Assembly: GCA_045604705.1 (NCBI GenBank)
Contig: JAZUOO010000060.1
Coordinates: forward strand, 1 to 8,896
Source of the DNA: SIG622 sp045604705
GTDB taxonomy: Bacteria > Bacillota > Clostridia > Oscillospirales > CAG-382
Length of the DNA: 8,896 bases
Direction: 5' to 3'
How positions within the stretch are numbered: position 1 is the stretch's first letter; each line of letters opens with the position of its first letter. Under the pieces are notes generated by a model that saw only the letters and a list, made by a program, of their open reading frames with translations, was not told where the DNA came from and ran no database searches. Position numbers and translations under genes: made by a program. Shown here piece after piece: positions 1 through 5,818 of the stretch.

Positions 1-1071
1 GTATACTACATAAAGAGAGCTTTCCCCAACGGTTTCGGTAAGTTCCTTGCAGGCTTCTTCTCAATTGCTGCTATTCTTGCTCTCGGTTTCATGGGCTCCA
101 TGGTTCAGTCCAACTCTATTGCAGGTGCGGTTGAAAATGTATTTGACCCCGAAAAGGCAAACATTGCTTTCACATTCGGTAATGTTAATGTAACAGTAAC
201 AGCTTTCGTTGTAGGTATCGTTATTGCTCTTATTGCAGCATTCATTTTCCTCGGCGGTATTCAGAGAATCGCATCAGTTACCGAAAAGCTCGTTCCTATC
301 ATGGCTGTATTCTTCCTCCTCGGTGGTCTTGCACTTCTTGTTGCAAACATTACACAGCTTCCTTCCGCTATCGGAATGATATTCAAGTTTGCATTCACAC
401 CCGAAGCTCTTATAGGTGGTGGTATCGGTGCGGCTCTTAAGACAGCTATAAGCCAGGGTGCTAAGCGTGGTCTTTTCTCCAACGAAGCGGGTATGGGTTC
501 AACACCTCACGCACACGCTATGGCAAATGTTGAAAAGCCCCACGACCAGGGTGTTGTTGCTATGGTCGGTGTATTTATAGACACATTCGTAGTTCTTACA
601 ATGACAGCTCTTGTAGTTATTACTTGCCTCTACAACGGCAATGGTCCTCTTGCAGGTCTTACAGGTGATGCTTATATTGCTGCAACAAGTGGTGAAGCAG
701 CAATTGTTTCCAAGGCAACTGCTATGCAGACAGCATTCAGCGGCTCCTTCTTCGGAAGCTTCGGCAGCATCTTCGTTGCAATTTGTCTCTTGTTCTTTGC
801 TTTCTCCACAATCCTCAGCTGGAACTTCTTCGGAAAGCTTAATGTTCAGTCCATGTTCAAGAACAATAAGGTTGCAGTACTTCTTTACTCCGTAATTGCA
901 ATCGTATTCATCTTCCTCGGAACACTCGCCTCCAACGACCTTGTTTGGGAGCTCACCGACTTCTTCAACTATCTCATGGTTCTTCCCAACGCAATTGCTC
1001 TCTTTGCTCTTTCTTCTCTTGTTTCCAAGGCCGCTAAGTCGGCAAAGGAAAAAAAGAACGATAAGAAGTAA
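1..1071 (+). CDS. Sodium:alanine/glycine symporter, AGCS family (5' end missing)
   Basis: Integral membrane carrier that imports small neutral amino acids (alanine or glycine) with sodium. The frame is open from base 1 and ends at TAA 1069-1071, giving 356 residues. Family members are usually about 440-480 residues, so roughly the first hundred are missing. The AGCS signature GLFSNEAGMGS lies at residues 157-167 of the visible part, followed by PHAHAMA, and the upstream MVQSNSIA segment is also typical. About eight hydrophobic membrane segments can be seen, including ones near residues 17-35, 65-85, 98-117, 185-212 and 252-275. The C-terminus is a short lysine-rich cytoplasmic tail (KSAKEKKNDKK). 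The substrate cannot be decided from sequence alone. The family call is secure; the real start, promoter and upstream neighbours lie outside the window. Confidence 0.93.
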   Translation, partial: VYYIKRAFPNGFGKFLAGFFSIAAILALGFMGSMVQSNSIAGAVENVFDPEKANIAFTFGNVNVTVTAFVVGIVIALIAAFIFLGGIQRIASVTEKLVPIMAVFFLLGGLALLVANITQLPSAIGMIFKFAFTPEALIGGGIGAALKTAISQGAKRGLFSNEAGMGSTPHAHAMANVEKPHDQGVVAMVGVFIDTFVVLTMTALVVITCLYNGNGPLAGLTGDAYIAATSGEAAIVSKATAMQTAFSGSFFGSFGSIFVAICLLFFAFSTILSWNFFGKLNVQSMFKNNKVAVLLYSVIAIVFIFLGTLASNDLVWELTDFFNYLMVLPNAIALFALSSLVSKAAKSAKEKKNDKK

Positions 1072-1095
1072 TTACATAATTTGAAGAAAATTTCG

Positions 1096-1125
1096 GCGGT
1101 TTGGATAATTTGTTGTCTGAACCGC
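1096..1125 (+). other. Stem-loop downstream of the symporter gene
   Basis: GCGGTT (1096-1101) pairs perfectly with AACCGC (1120-1125) across an 18-nt loop, 24 bp after the symporter stop. No T-run follows directly; the nearest is TTTTT at 1140-1144. At best it is a weak terminator or a 3'-end stabilising hairpin. The right arm abuts the -35 box of the hom promoter, so readthrough from the symporter into hom remains possible. Confidence 0.35.
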
Positions 1126-1154
1126 TTGAATTATACATATTTTTGTGTTATAAT
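1126..1154 (+). promoter_or_regulatory. Sigma-A promoter of hom, extended -10
   Basis: The -35 box TTGAAT (1126-1131) and -10 box TATAAT (1149-1154) are separated by exactly 17 bp. A TG at 1146-1147, one base before the -10, makes it an extended -10 promoter. Transcription should start near 1161, leaving a leader of about 90 nt before the hom start. In that leader CCCGAACA (1176-1183) can pair with TGTTTGGG (1207-1214) with one G-U pair; no terminator follows this hairpin, so no attenuator is claimed. Confidence 0.8.
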
Positions 1155-1249
1155 AAAAGAAATTCGATTTTGCAGCCCGAACATACCGTGTTTTTTTGGA
1201 ATATACTGTTTGGGAAGCATGAAACTTATCTTTGAAAGGAATTGCAACC

Positions 1250-2437
1250 ATGATTAATATAGCTATTCTCGGCTTCGGAGTTGTCGGAAGCGGCGTTGCA
1301 CAGGTTATTTCGGAAAATGCCGATTCTCTCTCTGAACGTCTTTGCGGCGAAAAGCTTAACGTAAAACATATTCTCGATCTCCGTGATTTCCCGGATCATC
1401 CTCTGGGTGACAGAGTCACAAAGGATTTCGATACAATACTCAATGACGAGGAAGTGCTTATCGTAGTTGAAACAATGGGCGGTTCTCATCCTGCTTATGA
1501 CTTTTCAAAGAAGGCTCTTGAGGCAGGCAAGAGCGTTGTTACCTCCAACAAAGAGGTTGTTGCAAACTTCGGTGCAGAGCTTCTCTCTATTGCCCGTGAA
1601 AAGGGTGTAAGCTATCTCTTTGAGGCTTCTGTCGGAGGTGGTATTCCGATTATACGTCCTATGTGGCAGTGTCTTGCGGCAAACAAGATTCTCTCTGTTG
1701 ACGGTATTCTAAACGGTACAACAAACTACATACTCACAAAGATGTTCACCGAGGGCTGGTCATTCGAGGATGCTTTGTCTAAGGCTCAGGAGCTTGGTTA
1801 TGCGGAAAGAAATCCCGCTGCCGATGTTGAAGGTCTTGACACCTGCAGAAAGATTTCCATTCTTGCGTCCCTTGCATACGGAACGGCGATTGATCCTGCA
1901 AAGGTTCACTGTGAGGGTATAACAGAGATTACGGCGGCTGATGTTGCGGCGGCGGAATACTTTGACTATAAGATAAAGCTTCTTGGAAGATGTGCGAATG
2001 TCAACGGCAAGATATATGTTATTACCGCTCCGTTCCTTGTTCCGGAAGAAGCATCCATTGCAAATATTGATGATGTTTACAACGGTATTTCGGTTGTCGG
2101 CAATGCTGTCGGCGATGTTATGTTCTACGGCAGAGGTGCGGGTGCTCTTCCGACGGCAAGTGCGGTTATGGCAGACGTTCTTGATGTTATCCGTGACTGT
2201 AGAAAGACTATCGGATGGGAAGCTGAAAACCCCGATATTTACTGCGACTATGAAAGTGCAGTTATGAGATTCCTTGTTTGCACGGATTCCGCACAGGACA
2301 TTGAGGGTACTTTTGGGGTTGAGGCTATGGAATTCAGAGGTAAGTTCTATGCTATTACAAACCTCGGAACGGAACGTGCTCTTAAAGAAAAGGTTGCTTC
2401 CATTGACGGTGCGAGATTCATAAGAGTTATGGAATAA
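1250..2437 (+). CDS. hom: Homoserine dehydrogenase
   Basis: Reduces aspartate semialdehyde to homoserine with NAD(P)H, the branch point towards threonine and methionine in the cytoplasm. The product is 395 residues. It shows the nucleotide-binding loop GFGVVG (8-13), TSNKE with Lys101, the substrate loop NGTTNYIL (155-162), DVEGLD (192-197) with Lys201 just after, and GRGAGALPTASAV (294-306). ATG 1250 is preferred because AAAGGA (1235-1240) sits 9 nt upstream; an in-frame TTG at 1232 lies in front of that site and is rejected. The C-terminal 60 residues have the strand/helix order of an ACT domain and end in FIRVME, but the usual D-x-x-G-V-L-A effector loop and first helix appear shortened. 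The gene has its own promoter and terminator, with no thrB, thrC or lysC beside it. Confidence 0.95.
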   Translation: MINIAILGFGVVGSGVAQVISENADSLSERLCGEKLNVKHILDLRDFPDHPLGDRVTKDFDTILNDEEVLIVVETMGGSHPAYDFSKKALEAGKSVVTSNKEVVANFGAELLSIAREKGVSYLFEASVGGGIPIIRPMWQCLAANKILSVDGILNGTTNYILTKMFTEGWSFEDALSKAQELGYAERNPAADVEGLDTCRKISILASLAYGTAIDPAKVHCEGITEITAADVAAAEYFDYKIKLLGRCANVNGKIYVITAPFLVPEEASIANIDDVYNGISVVGNAVGDVMFYGRGAGALPTASAVMADVLDVIRDCRKTIGWEAENPDIYCDYESAVMRFLVCTDSAQDIEGTFGVEAMEFRGKFYAITNLGTERALKEKVASIDGARFIRVME

Positions 2438-2454
2438 AATTTATATGCATATTT

Positions 2455-2483
2455 GGCAGGTGTTTCGGCATCTGCCTTTTTTT
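2455..2483 (+). terminator. Rho-independent terminator of hom
   Basis: GGCAGGTG (2455-2462) pairs with CATCTGCC (2469-2476) as an 8 bp stem with one G-U pair, a 6-nt loop TTTCGG, and a run of seven T (2477-2483). It begins 18 bp after the hom stop and closes a single-gene transcript. Confidence 0.93.
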
Positions 2484-2511
2484 ATGCCAAAATATCCCTG
2501 ATTGCATATTA
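2482..2511 (+). promoter_or_regulatory. Possible sporulation-type promoter of the LysM-GH18 gene
   Basis: No sigma-A pair fits the 56 bp between the hom terminator and the next ribosome binding site. CATATTA (2505-2511) matches the -10 form used by forespore sigma-G (CATNHTA). The sequence TTATG (2482-2486) lies 18 bp upstream in the -35 position and matches G-H-A-T-R except for the first G. A start near 2518 would leave about 22 nt of leader. This is inferred from short degenerate motifs in AT-rich DNA; TATATT (2512-2517) is a possible sigma-A -10 but has no matching -35. Confidence 0.25.
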
Positions 2512-2539
2512 TATATTAAAAAGAACAAGGGGGAAAAAT

Positions 2540-3817
2540 ATGATATTTCATGAAGTAAGAAGCGGAGAAACACTTTCGTCCATTGCAAGGGATTATAATA
2601 CTACGGTTACATCGCTAATACTGTACAACGGAATTCCAAATCCCGACAATCTTGCTGTCGGACAATGTATTGTGATAGTTTATCCGAGAGTTGTACATAC
2701 GGTGAGAGCCGGTGAGAGCTTATACAGTATAGCAAATGAGTACGGTATAAGTCTAAATAAGCTGTACAGAAACAACCCTCAGCTTTCAGGGACATCCTTT
2801 GCGGTTTATCCGGGAGAGAGAATTGTTATTGAGCTTGAGGATGATATTATTGGGAGCTTTGAAACGGGTGGTTATACATACACAGACAGTTCTGCTTCGC
2901 TTATAGATTCTTCAATGCCGTATATGAACTATCTTATGCCCTTTACATACGGCTTTGATGCCTTTGGAAATCTTACATCCCTTGATGATGAGGTCTTTAT
3001 CGCAATAGCAAAAAAATACAGCAGAAAGGCTTTTATGCATCTGTCAACACTTATGCCTGACGGTAATTTTTCCGATGAGGCGGCAAGTGTTGTACTGCCT
3101 GACAGAGCACTTCGTGAGAGGCTTATTGACAATACTCTTTCAGAAATGATCCGTAAGGGATATGACGGACTTGACATTGATTTTGAGTTTATAGGGGAGA
3201 GAAATGCGGAAAATTATGCGATATTTATAGGTGAAGCGAGAGAAAAACTCAATGGATACGGATATGAGGTTTTTGCGGCACTTGCTCCAAAGACGTCGGA
3301 TGATCAGAAGGGGATATTGTATGAAGGACATCTTTATCGTGAGATTGGCGAAGCGGCAGATGCGGTTTTGCTTATGACCTATGAATGGGGTTACACCGCA
3401 GGCCCACCAATGCCTGTGTCTCCAATACAATCGGTTCGCAGAGTTCTCGACTACGCAGTATCAAGAATCCCGGCGGAAAAGATATTCATGGGAATGTCAA
3501 ACTACGGCTATGACTGGTCGCTTCCGTATGTCAGGGGCGAAACAAGAGCAAGGTCGCTTTCAACGGATGAAGCACTTATTCTTGCGGCAGAAAACAGAGC
3601 TGAAATCAAATATGACATTTATTCTGCGGCACCGTATTTTAATTATACGAGAGACGATGTTATTCACGAGGTTTGGTTTGAAGATGCAAGAAGTATAGGT
3701 ACACGGCTTACACTTGTGGCTGAATACGGCTTTCGAGGTTGTCTTTACTGGAATCTTTCCAGAAGAAATGTACAGAATTTACTTATGATAAATCTATTGA
3801 ATGATGTACCGGAATAA
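2540..3817 (+). CDS. LysM-GH18 glycosidase, SleL/YaaH-like
   Basis: Predicted peptidoglycan N-acetylglucosaminidase, 425 residues, close to the length of spore proteins YaaH and SleL. Two LysM repeats bind the glycan (about residues 3-48 and 51-97, each beginning H-x-V-R-x-G-E). A GH18 barrel follows from about residue 127. It holds the catalytic motif DGLDIDFE (209-216) with Glu216 as general acid and Asp214 beside it, the substrate-binding segment MTYEWGY (279-285), and YWN (403-405) near the end. There is no signal peptide, which suits a mother-cell product that reaches the spore without secretion; this is inference. ATG 2540 is chosen because AAGGGGG (2527-2533) lies 6 nt upstream; an in-frame TTG at 2453 would place coding sequence across the hom terminator. 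Alternative role: a vegetative cell-wall GH18 enzyme. Confidence 0.88.
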   Translation: MIFHEVRSGETLSSIARDYNTTVTSLILYNGIPNPDNLAVGQCIVIVYPRVVHTVRAGESLYSIANEYGISLNKLYRNNPQLSGTSFAVYPGERIVIELEDDIIGSFETGGYTYTDSSASLIDSSMPYMNYLMPFTYGFDAFGNLTSLDDEVFIAIAKKYSRKAFMHLSTLMPDGNFSDEAASVVLPDRALRERLIDNTLSEMIRKGYDGLDIDFEFIGERNAENYAIFIGEAREKLNGYGYEVFAALAPKTSDDQKGILYEGHLYREIGEAADAVLLMTYEWGYTAGPPMPVSPIQSVRRVLDYAVSRIPAEKIFMGMSNYGYDWSLPYVRGETRARSLSTDEALILAAENRAEIKYDIYSAAPYFNYTRDDVIHEVWFEDARSIGTRLTLVAEYGFRGCLYWNLSRRNVQNLLMINLLNDVPE

Positions 3818-3864
3818 AAAAATGAGCTGCTCCGTTTGCTTTGCGGAACAGCGTTTTTCTTTTT
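3816..3864. terminator. Bidirectional terminator between convergent genes
   Basis: GCTGCTCCG (3826-3834) and CGGAACAGC (3844-3852) form a 9 bp stem around a 9-nt loop. On the right lies TTTTTCTTTTT (3854-3864), serving the LysM-GH18 gene. On the left seven A (3816-3822) become a T-run for the minus-strand dehydrogenase transcript. The fifth pair is C-A when read on the + strand but U-G on the minus strand, so the hairpin is intact only in the minus-strand RNA. Each run overlaps the stop region of the opposing gene. Confidence 0.88.
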
Positions 3865-4612
3865 ACAGCTTCTTCTTTTGTATGTTGTATGTAATTCTTG
3901 TCATTAAATTTACCGGTAACAGCTTTGCGGCAAGGGCAGACAGTTTAACTTCAATTCCGGGAACAATGGTCGTTTTCCTTTTGAGCATTTTTTTGATTGT
4001 ATACTTTGCTATTTGCTCTGCACTTCGTGATTTTATCCTTGTGCTTCCTTTGGCTACAGAGTTAAATTCCGTATTTATGGGTCCGGGGCATACCGTGCCG
4101 ATGTACACATTCTTGCCGCTTCTTCTTATTTCTTCGGAAATTGCTCTTGAAAGGCTCAGGAGATATGCTTTTGTTGCGTAATAGGTTGAGAGCAGAGGCC
4201 CAGGCATCATGCTGCCGACAGAGCAGACGTTGAGAATATAACCTTTGTTCTCCGACAGAAATTTCGAGAGAAACAGTTTTGTGAGTATGTGCGGTGCACG
4301 GCAGTTGACATCTATCATTTCAAGCTCACGGGAAAGGTCGGATTTTGAAAATTCGCCGAGCAGACCGAAGCCGGCGTTGTTTATTATTATGTCAATATCA
4401 ATATATTTTGTTTCTTCAAAGACCCGCATACATTCGGATTCCTTTGAGAGGTCTGCACAGAGGATTGTGACTTTTGTGGAAAGCTCGTCCGATAGTGCCG
4501 TAAGTCTGTCTTTTCTCCTTGCAACGGCTATTATATCATAACCGAGGGCGGACAGTCGTTTTGCAAATTCACAGCCGAGTCCCGAGCTTGCGCCTGTTAT
4601 TAGTGCTGTCAT
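3863..4612 (-). CDS. Short-chain dehydrogenase/reductase (SDR family)
   Basis: NAD(P)-dependent oxidoreductase of the classical SDR type, 249 residues, cytoplasmic; substrate unknown. Visible motifs are the Rossmann loop TGASSGLG (6-13), NNAG (78-81), the probable catalytic Ser131, Tyr144 and Lys148 in YYATK, and PGPINTEF (176-183) after the active site. ARRKDRL at 31-37 suggests NADP(H) preference (inference from basic residues after the second strand). The C-terminus is basic (QKKKL) after a moderately hydrophobic stretch, as in DltE/YqjQ-like SDRs. ATG 4612 is chosen because AAAGGAG (4618-4624, complement strand) lies 5 nt upstream; a longer in-frame start at 4648 would overlap the preceding gene. 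The gene is second in an operon, 22 bp after the pseudouridine synthase, and ends in the shared bidirectional terminator. Confidence 0.9.
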   Translation of the reverse strand: MTALITGASSGLGCEFAKRLSALGYDIIAVARRKDRLTALSDELSTKVTILCADLSKESECMRVFEETKYIDIDIIINNAGFGLLGEFSKSDLSRELEMIDVNCRAPHILTKLFLSKFLSENKGYILNVCSVGSMMPGPLLSTYYATKAYLLSLSRAISEEIRRSGKNVYIGTVCPGPINTEFNSVAKGSTRIKSRSAEQIAKYTIKKMLKRKTTIVPGIEVKLSALAAKLLPVNLMTRITYNIQKKKL

Positions 4613-4634
4613 GGTTACTCCTTTCACATGGTCG

Positions 4635-5354
4635 TTATGATTTCTCACTGCTTACGGAAAGAAGCAGGTTTATTTCGTCCCCGGTGAGAGGCCGCCATTC
4701 GCCTCTTTCGAGATTTTTGTCAAGGTCGAGTCCGGCAAATTTTACTCTTTCAAGTTCCACACACAGATTATCAAGGGCAAGGCATATGCGTTTTACTTCA
4801 TGGAATCTGCCCTCTGTGAGAGTCATATAGGCGATATGCGGATTTTTTGTTATTTCAAGCTCTGCAGGTTTTGTTTTGCCATCGTCAAGCATTACACCTT
4901 TTTTGAGCTTTTCTGTGTCGCTTTTTGTGAATGGCTTCTCTGCACTTACTTTGTAGACTTTCTTTTTGTTGTACTTTGGTGAGAGAAGCTTATGTGCGGT
5001 TTCGCCGTCATTTGTAAGAATGAGAAGTCCCGTTGTATCTTTGTCAAGACGTCCTGCGGGGAAAAGTCCTTTGGTCATGTAGCTTTCGGGGAGTAGGGAC
5101 ATTACGGTTTTTTCACGTTCGTCTTCCGTTGCACTGATGAGTCCCGCAGGCTTGTTAAGCATTATGTATATGAATTTGCTGTAGCTGAATTCTCTGCCGT
5201 CAAAGGCGACGACGGCGTTCTTTTCGTCTATTTTCATGTCGGATGATGCTGCCAGTGCTCCGTTGACAGTTACTCTTCCTGCTTTTATGTATGTCGATGC
5301 CTCTTTACGGGTGCAGGGGATGGCATCTGAGATGAATTTATCAAGTCGTATCAA
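4635..5354 (-). CDS. rsuA: RsuA-type 16S rRNA pseudouridine synthase
   Basis: Isomerises a uridine in 16S rRNA (position 516 in Escherichia coli numbering) to pseudouridine. The product is 239 residues. An S4 RNA-binding domain occupies about residues 1-48, starting RLDKFIS with the basic patch RKEAS and AGRVTVNG. The catalytic domain holds GRLDKDTTGLL (101-111) with catalytic Asp104, KVYKV (132-136), TKPAELEI (161-168) and EGRFHEVKRI (181-190). The TKPAxLE segment and the DTTGLL form favour RsuA over RluB. The start is TTG at 5352-5354: GAGGA (5362-5366, complement strand) lies 7 nt upstream, the S4 domain begins immediately, no in-frame ATG exists until residue 40, and an in-frame stop lies shortly upstream. 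It is the first gene of a two-gene operon with the SDR gene; the pairing is not obviously functional. Confidence 0.92.
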   Translation of the reverse strand: MIRLDKFISDAIPCTRKEASTYIKAGRVTVNGALAASSDMKIDEKNAVVAFDGREFSYSKFIYIMLNKPAGLISATEDEREKTVMSLLPESYMTKGLFPAGRLDKDTTGLLILTNDGETAHKLLSPKYNKKKVYKVSAEKPFTKSDTEKLKKGVMLDDGKTKPAELEITKNPHIAYMTLTEGRFHEVKRICLALDNLCVELERVKFAGLDLDKNLERGEWRPLTGDEINLLLSVSSEKS

Positions 5355-5380
5355 TGGCTTGTCCTCGTGTTTTTTTACTC

Positions 5381-5409
5381 ATTATATATTATTTTTTTAA
5401 AATTGTCAA
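5381..5409 (-). promoter_or_regulatory. Perfect sigma-A promoter of the rsuA-SDR operon
   Basis: Read on the complement, TTGACA (5404-5409) and TATAAT (5381-5386) are separated by 17 bp, an exact consensus match, with an A/T-only spacer containing seven consecutive A. Transcription should start near 5374, giving a leader of about 20 nt before the TTG start. The -35 box lies inside inverted repeats, so a bound regulator there would block RNA polymerase. Confidence 0.9.
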
Positions 5410-5445
5410 TATTATGGCGTAATATTCAAGACAGATATTGACAAT
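5402..5445. repeat. Nested inverted repeats over the rsuA -35 box
   Basis: ATTGTCAATAT (5402-5412) and ATATTGACAAT (5435-5445) are perfect 11 bp inverted arms, 22 bp apart. Overlapping the left arm is a second palindrome, AATATTA (5408-5414) and TAATATT (5420-5426), around TGGCG. The left long arm covers the whole -35 hexamer of the rsuA promoter; the right arm creates an identical TTGACA on the + strand with no usable -10. It may be an operator pair or partly chance in AT-rich DNA. Confidence 0.5.
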
Positions 5446-5489
5446 AGCGAAGAGCAGATGTGTTTTGTGTGTCAAGAACGCAAAAAGAA

Positions 5490-5511
5490 TTGTATACACA
5501 AAAACAATTTT
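5490..5511. repeat. 22-nt element, copy 1 (contains TGTATACA)
   Basis: TTGTATACA, three variable bases (CAA), then AAACAATTTT (5502-5511). The same arrangement recurs 105 bp downstream at 5595-5616 with only the three central bases changed. The 8-bp palindrome TGTATACA is at 5491-5498. The copy also overlaps a tight hairpin, ACAAAAA (5498-5504) and TTTTTGT (5508-5514). Candidate transcription factor site. Confidence 0.55.
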
Positions 5512-5594
5512 TGTAAAATATCTGTGAATACAGCCGCTTTGAGTACATTTTACCCGTTTATAATGGGATTTGCATACATTTATACAGTGTACTT

Positions 5595-5616
5595 TTGTAT
5601 ACATCGAAACAATTTT
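5595..5616. repeat. 22-nt element, copy 2 (contains TGTATACA)
   Basis: TTGTATACA (5595-5603), variable TCG, then AAACAATTTT (5607-5616). Nineteen of 22 positions match copy 1. The distance of 105 bp between copies equals about ten turns of B-DNA, so both would face the same side of the helix. Candidate operator. Confidence 0.55.
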
Positions 5617-5657
5617 ACAACACAAAAAATAAAAAATGCAGATTTTTGTGTATTGTA
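5616..5657. repeat. Inverted repeat with CACAAAAA arms
   Basis: CACAAAAA (5621-5628) pairs with TTTTTGTG (5643-5650), and the flanking TACAA (5616-5620) pairs with TTGTA (5653-5657) after a 2-nt bulge. The loop is 14 nt. No T-run follows on either strand, so it is not a terminator. CACAAAAA also occurs at 5497-5504 in the first 22-nt element, which suggests one motif family across the region. Confidence 0.45.
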
Positions 5658-5712
5658 GGAATAAAACTGCACTTTTTGACATAAAATTCGTCAGAATGAT
5701 TCAAATTGCCTC

Positions 5713-5741
5713 TTGACAAATTTGTTTAAATATAATATAAT
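5713..5741 (+). promoter_or_regulatory. Perfect sigma-A promoter of the TRAP-TAXI operon
   Basis: TTGACA (5713-5718), a 17 bp spacer and TATAAT (5736-5741) match consensus exactly. Transcription should begin near 5748, leaving a leader of about 71 nt. Such a strong promoter suits an abundant binding protein and implies that repression, not activation, is the likely control; a TGTATACA palindrome overlaps its downstream edge. Confidence 0.92.
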
Positions 5742-5748
5742 GTATACA
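5741..5748. promoter_or_regulatory. Third TGTATACA palindrome, at the TAXI start site
   Basis: TGTATACA starts on the last base of the -10 box and runs to the expected transcription start. The same octamer occurs at 5491-5498 and 5596-5603. A dimeric repressor here would directly block open-complex formation. Palindromes with GT and AC half-sites are common operators for GntR-family regulators; which protein binds here is unknown, and no regulator gene is in the window. Confidence 0.5.
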
Positions 5749-5753
5749 ATCTT

Positions 5754-5799
5754 AGGTGTAATTTAGTGTGTTGCACCTTGAAATAATGTGCACAGCACA
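5754..5799 (+). promoter_or_regulatory. Structured 5' leader of the TAXI mRNA
   Basis: AGGTGTAA (5754-5761) pairs with TTGCACCT (5771-5778), 8 bp with one G-U. A second small hairpin is TGTGC (5787-5791) with GCACA (5795-5799). A competing fold pairs TGCAC (5772-5776) with GTGCA (5788-5792), extended by GTG (5766-5768) with CAC (5796-5798) and AATTT (5760-5764) with AAATT (5799-5803). The ribosome binding site follows directly. No terminator is formed and no known riboswitch was recognised. Confidence 0.35.
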
Positions 5800-5818
5800 A
5801 ATTTTAGGAGGAATTCTC

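Larger units (their letters stand above)
5355..5818. other. 464 bp divergent AT-rich regulatory region
   Basis: Lies between the rsuA-SDR operon (leftward) and the TAXI operon (rightward). It contains no convincing gene: the short open frames on both strands are AT-driven, with no ribosome binding site or recognisable protein. It holds two perfect sigma-A promoters at its edges, three TGTATACA palindromes, a duplicated 22-nt element, several inverted repeats and a structured leader, listed separately. This is far more than two basal promoters need. Confidence 0.7.

Noticed and set aside
2453..2539. N-terminal extension of the LysM-GH18 protein from TTG 2453
   Set aside because: It would cross the hom terminator, lacks its own ribosome binding site, and the LysM domain begins right after ATG 2540, which has AAGGGGG in front.
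5341..5382. A 13-codon minus-strand frame (MSKKTRGQAIDTT) overlapping the rsuA start, a possible leader peptide
   Set aside because: Its ATG overlaps the -10 box and lies upstream of the expected transcription start, so that promoter cannot express it.
5539..5564. An internal + strand promoter TTGAGT / TATAAT
   Set aside because: The spacer is only 14 bp, too short for sigma-A, and no gene starts downstream before the consensus TAXI promoter.
5458..5658. A 66-codon + strand open frame in the same region
   Set aside because: No ribosome binding site, no recognisable protein, and it overlaps the 22-nt repeats and the inverted repeat.
5389..5682. A 97-codon minus-strand open frame in the divergent intergenic region
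   Set aside because: Composition follows AT-rich DNA, no ribosome binding site is evident, and it runs across promoter elements and repeats.
5491..5748. CRISPR-like or mobile-element repeats in the intergenic region
   Set aside because: There are only two copies of the 22-nt element with unequal flanks, and no cas genes, transposase, terminal repeats or target-site duplications are visible.
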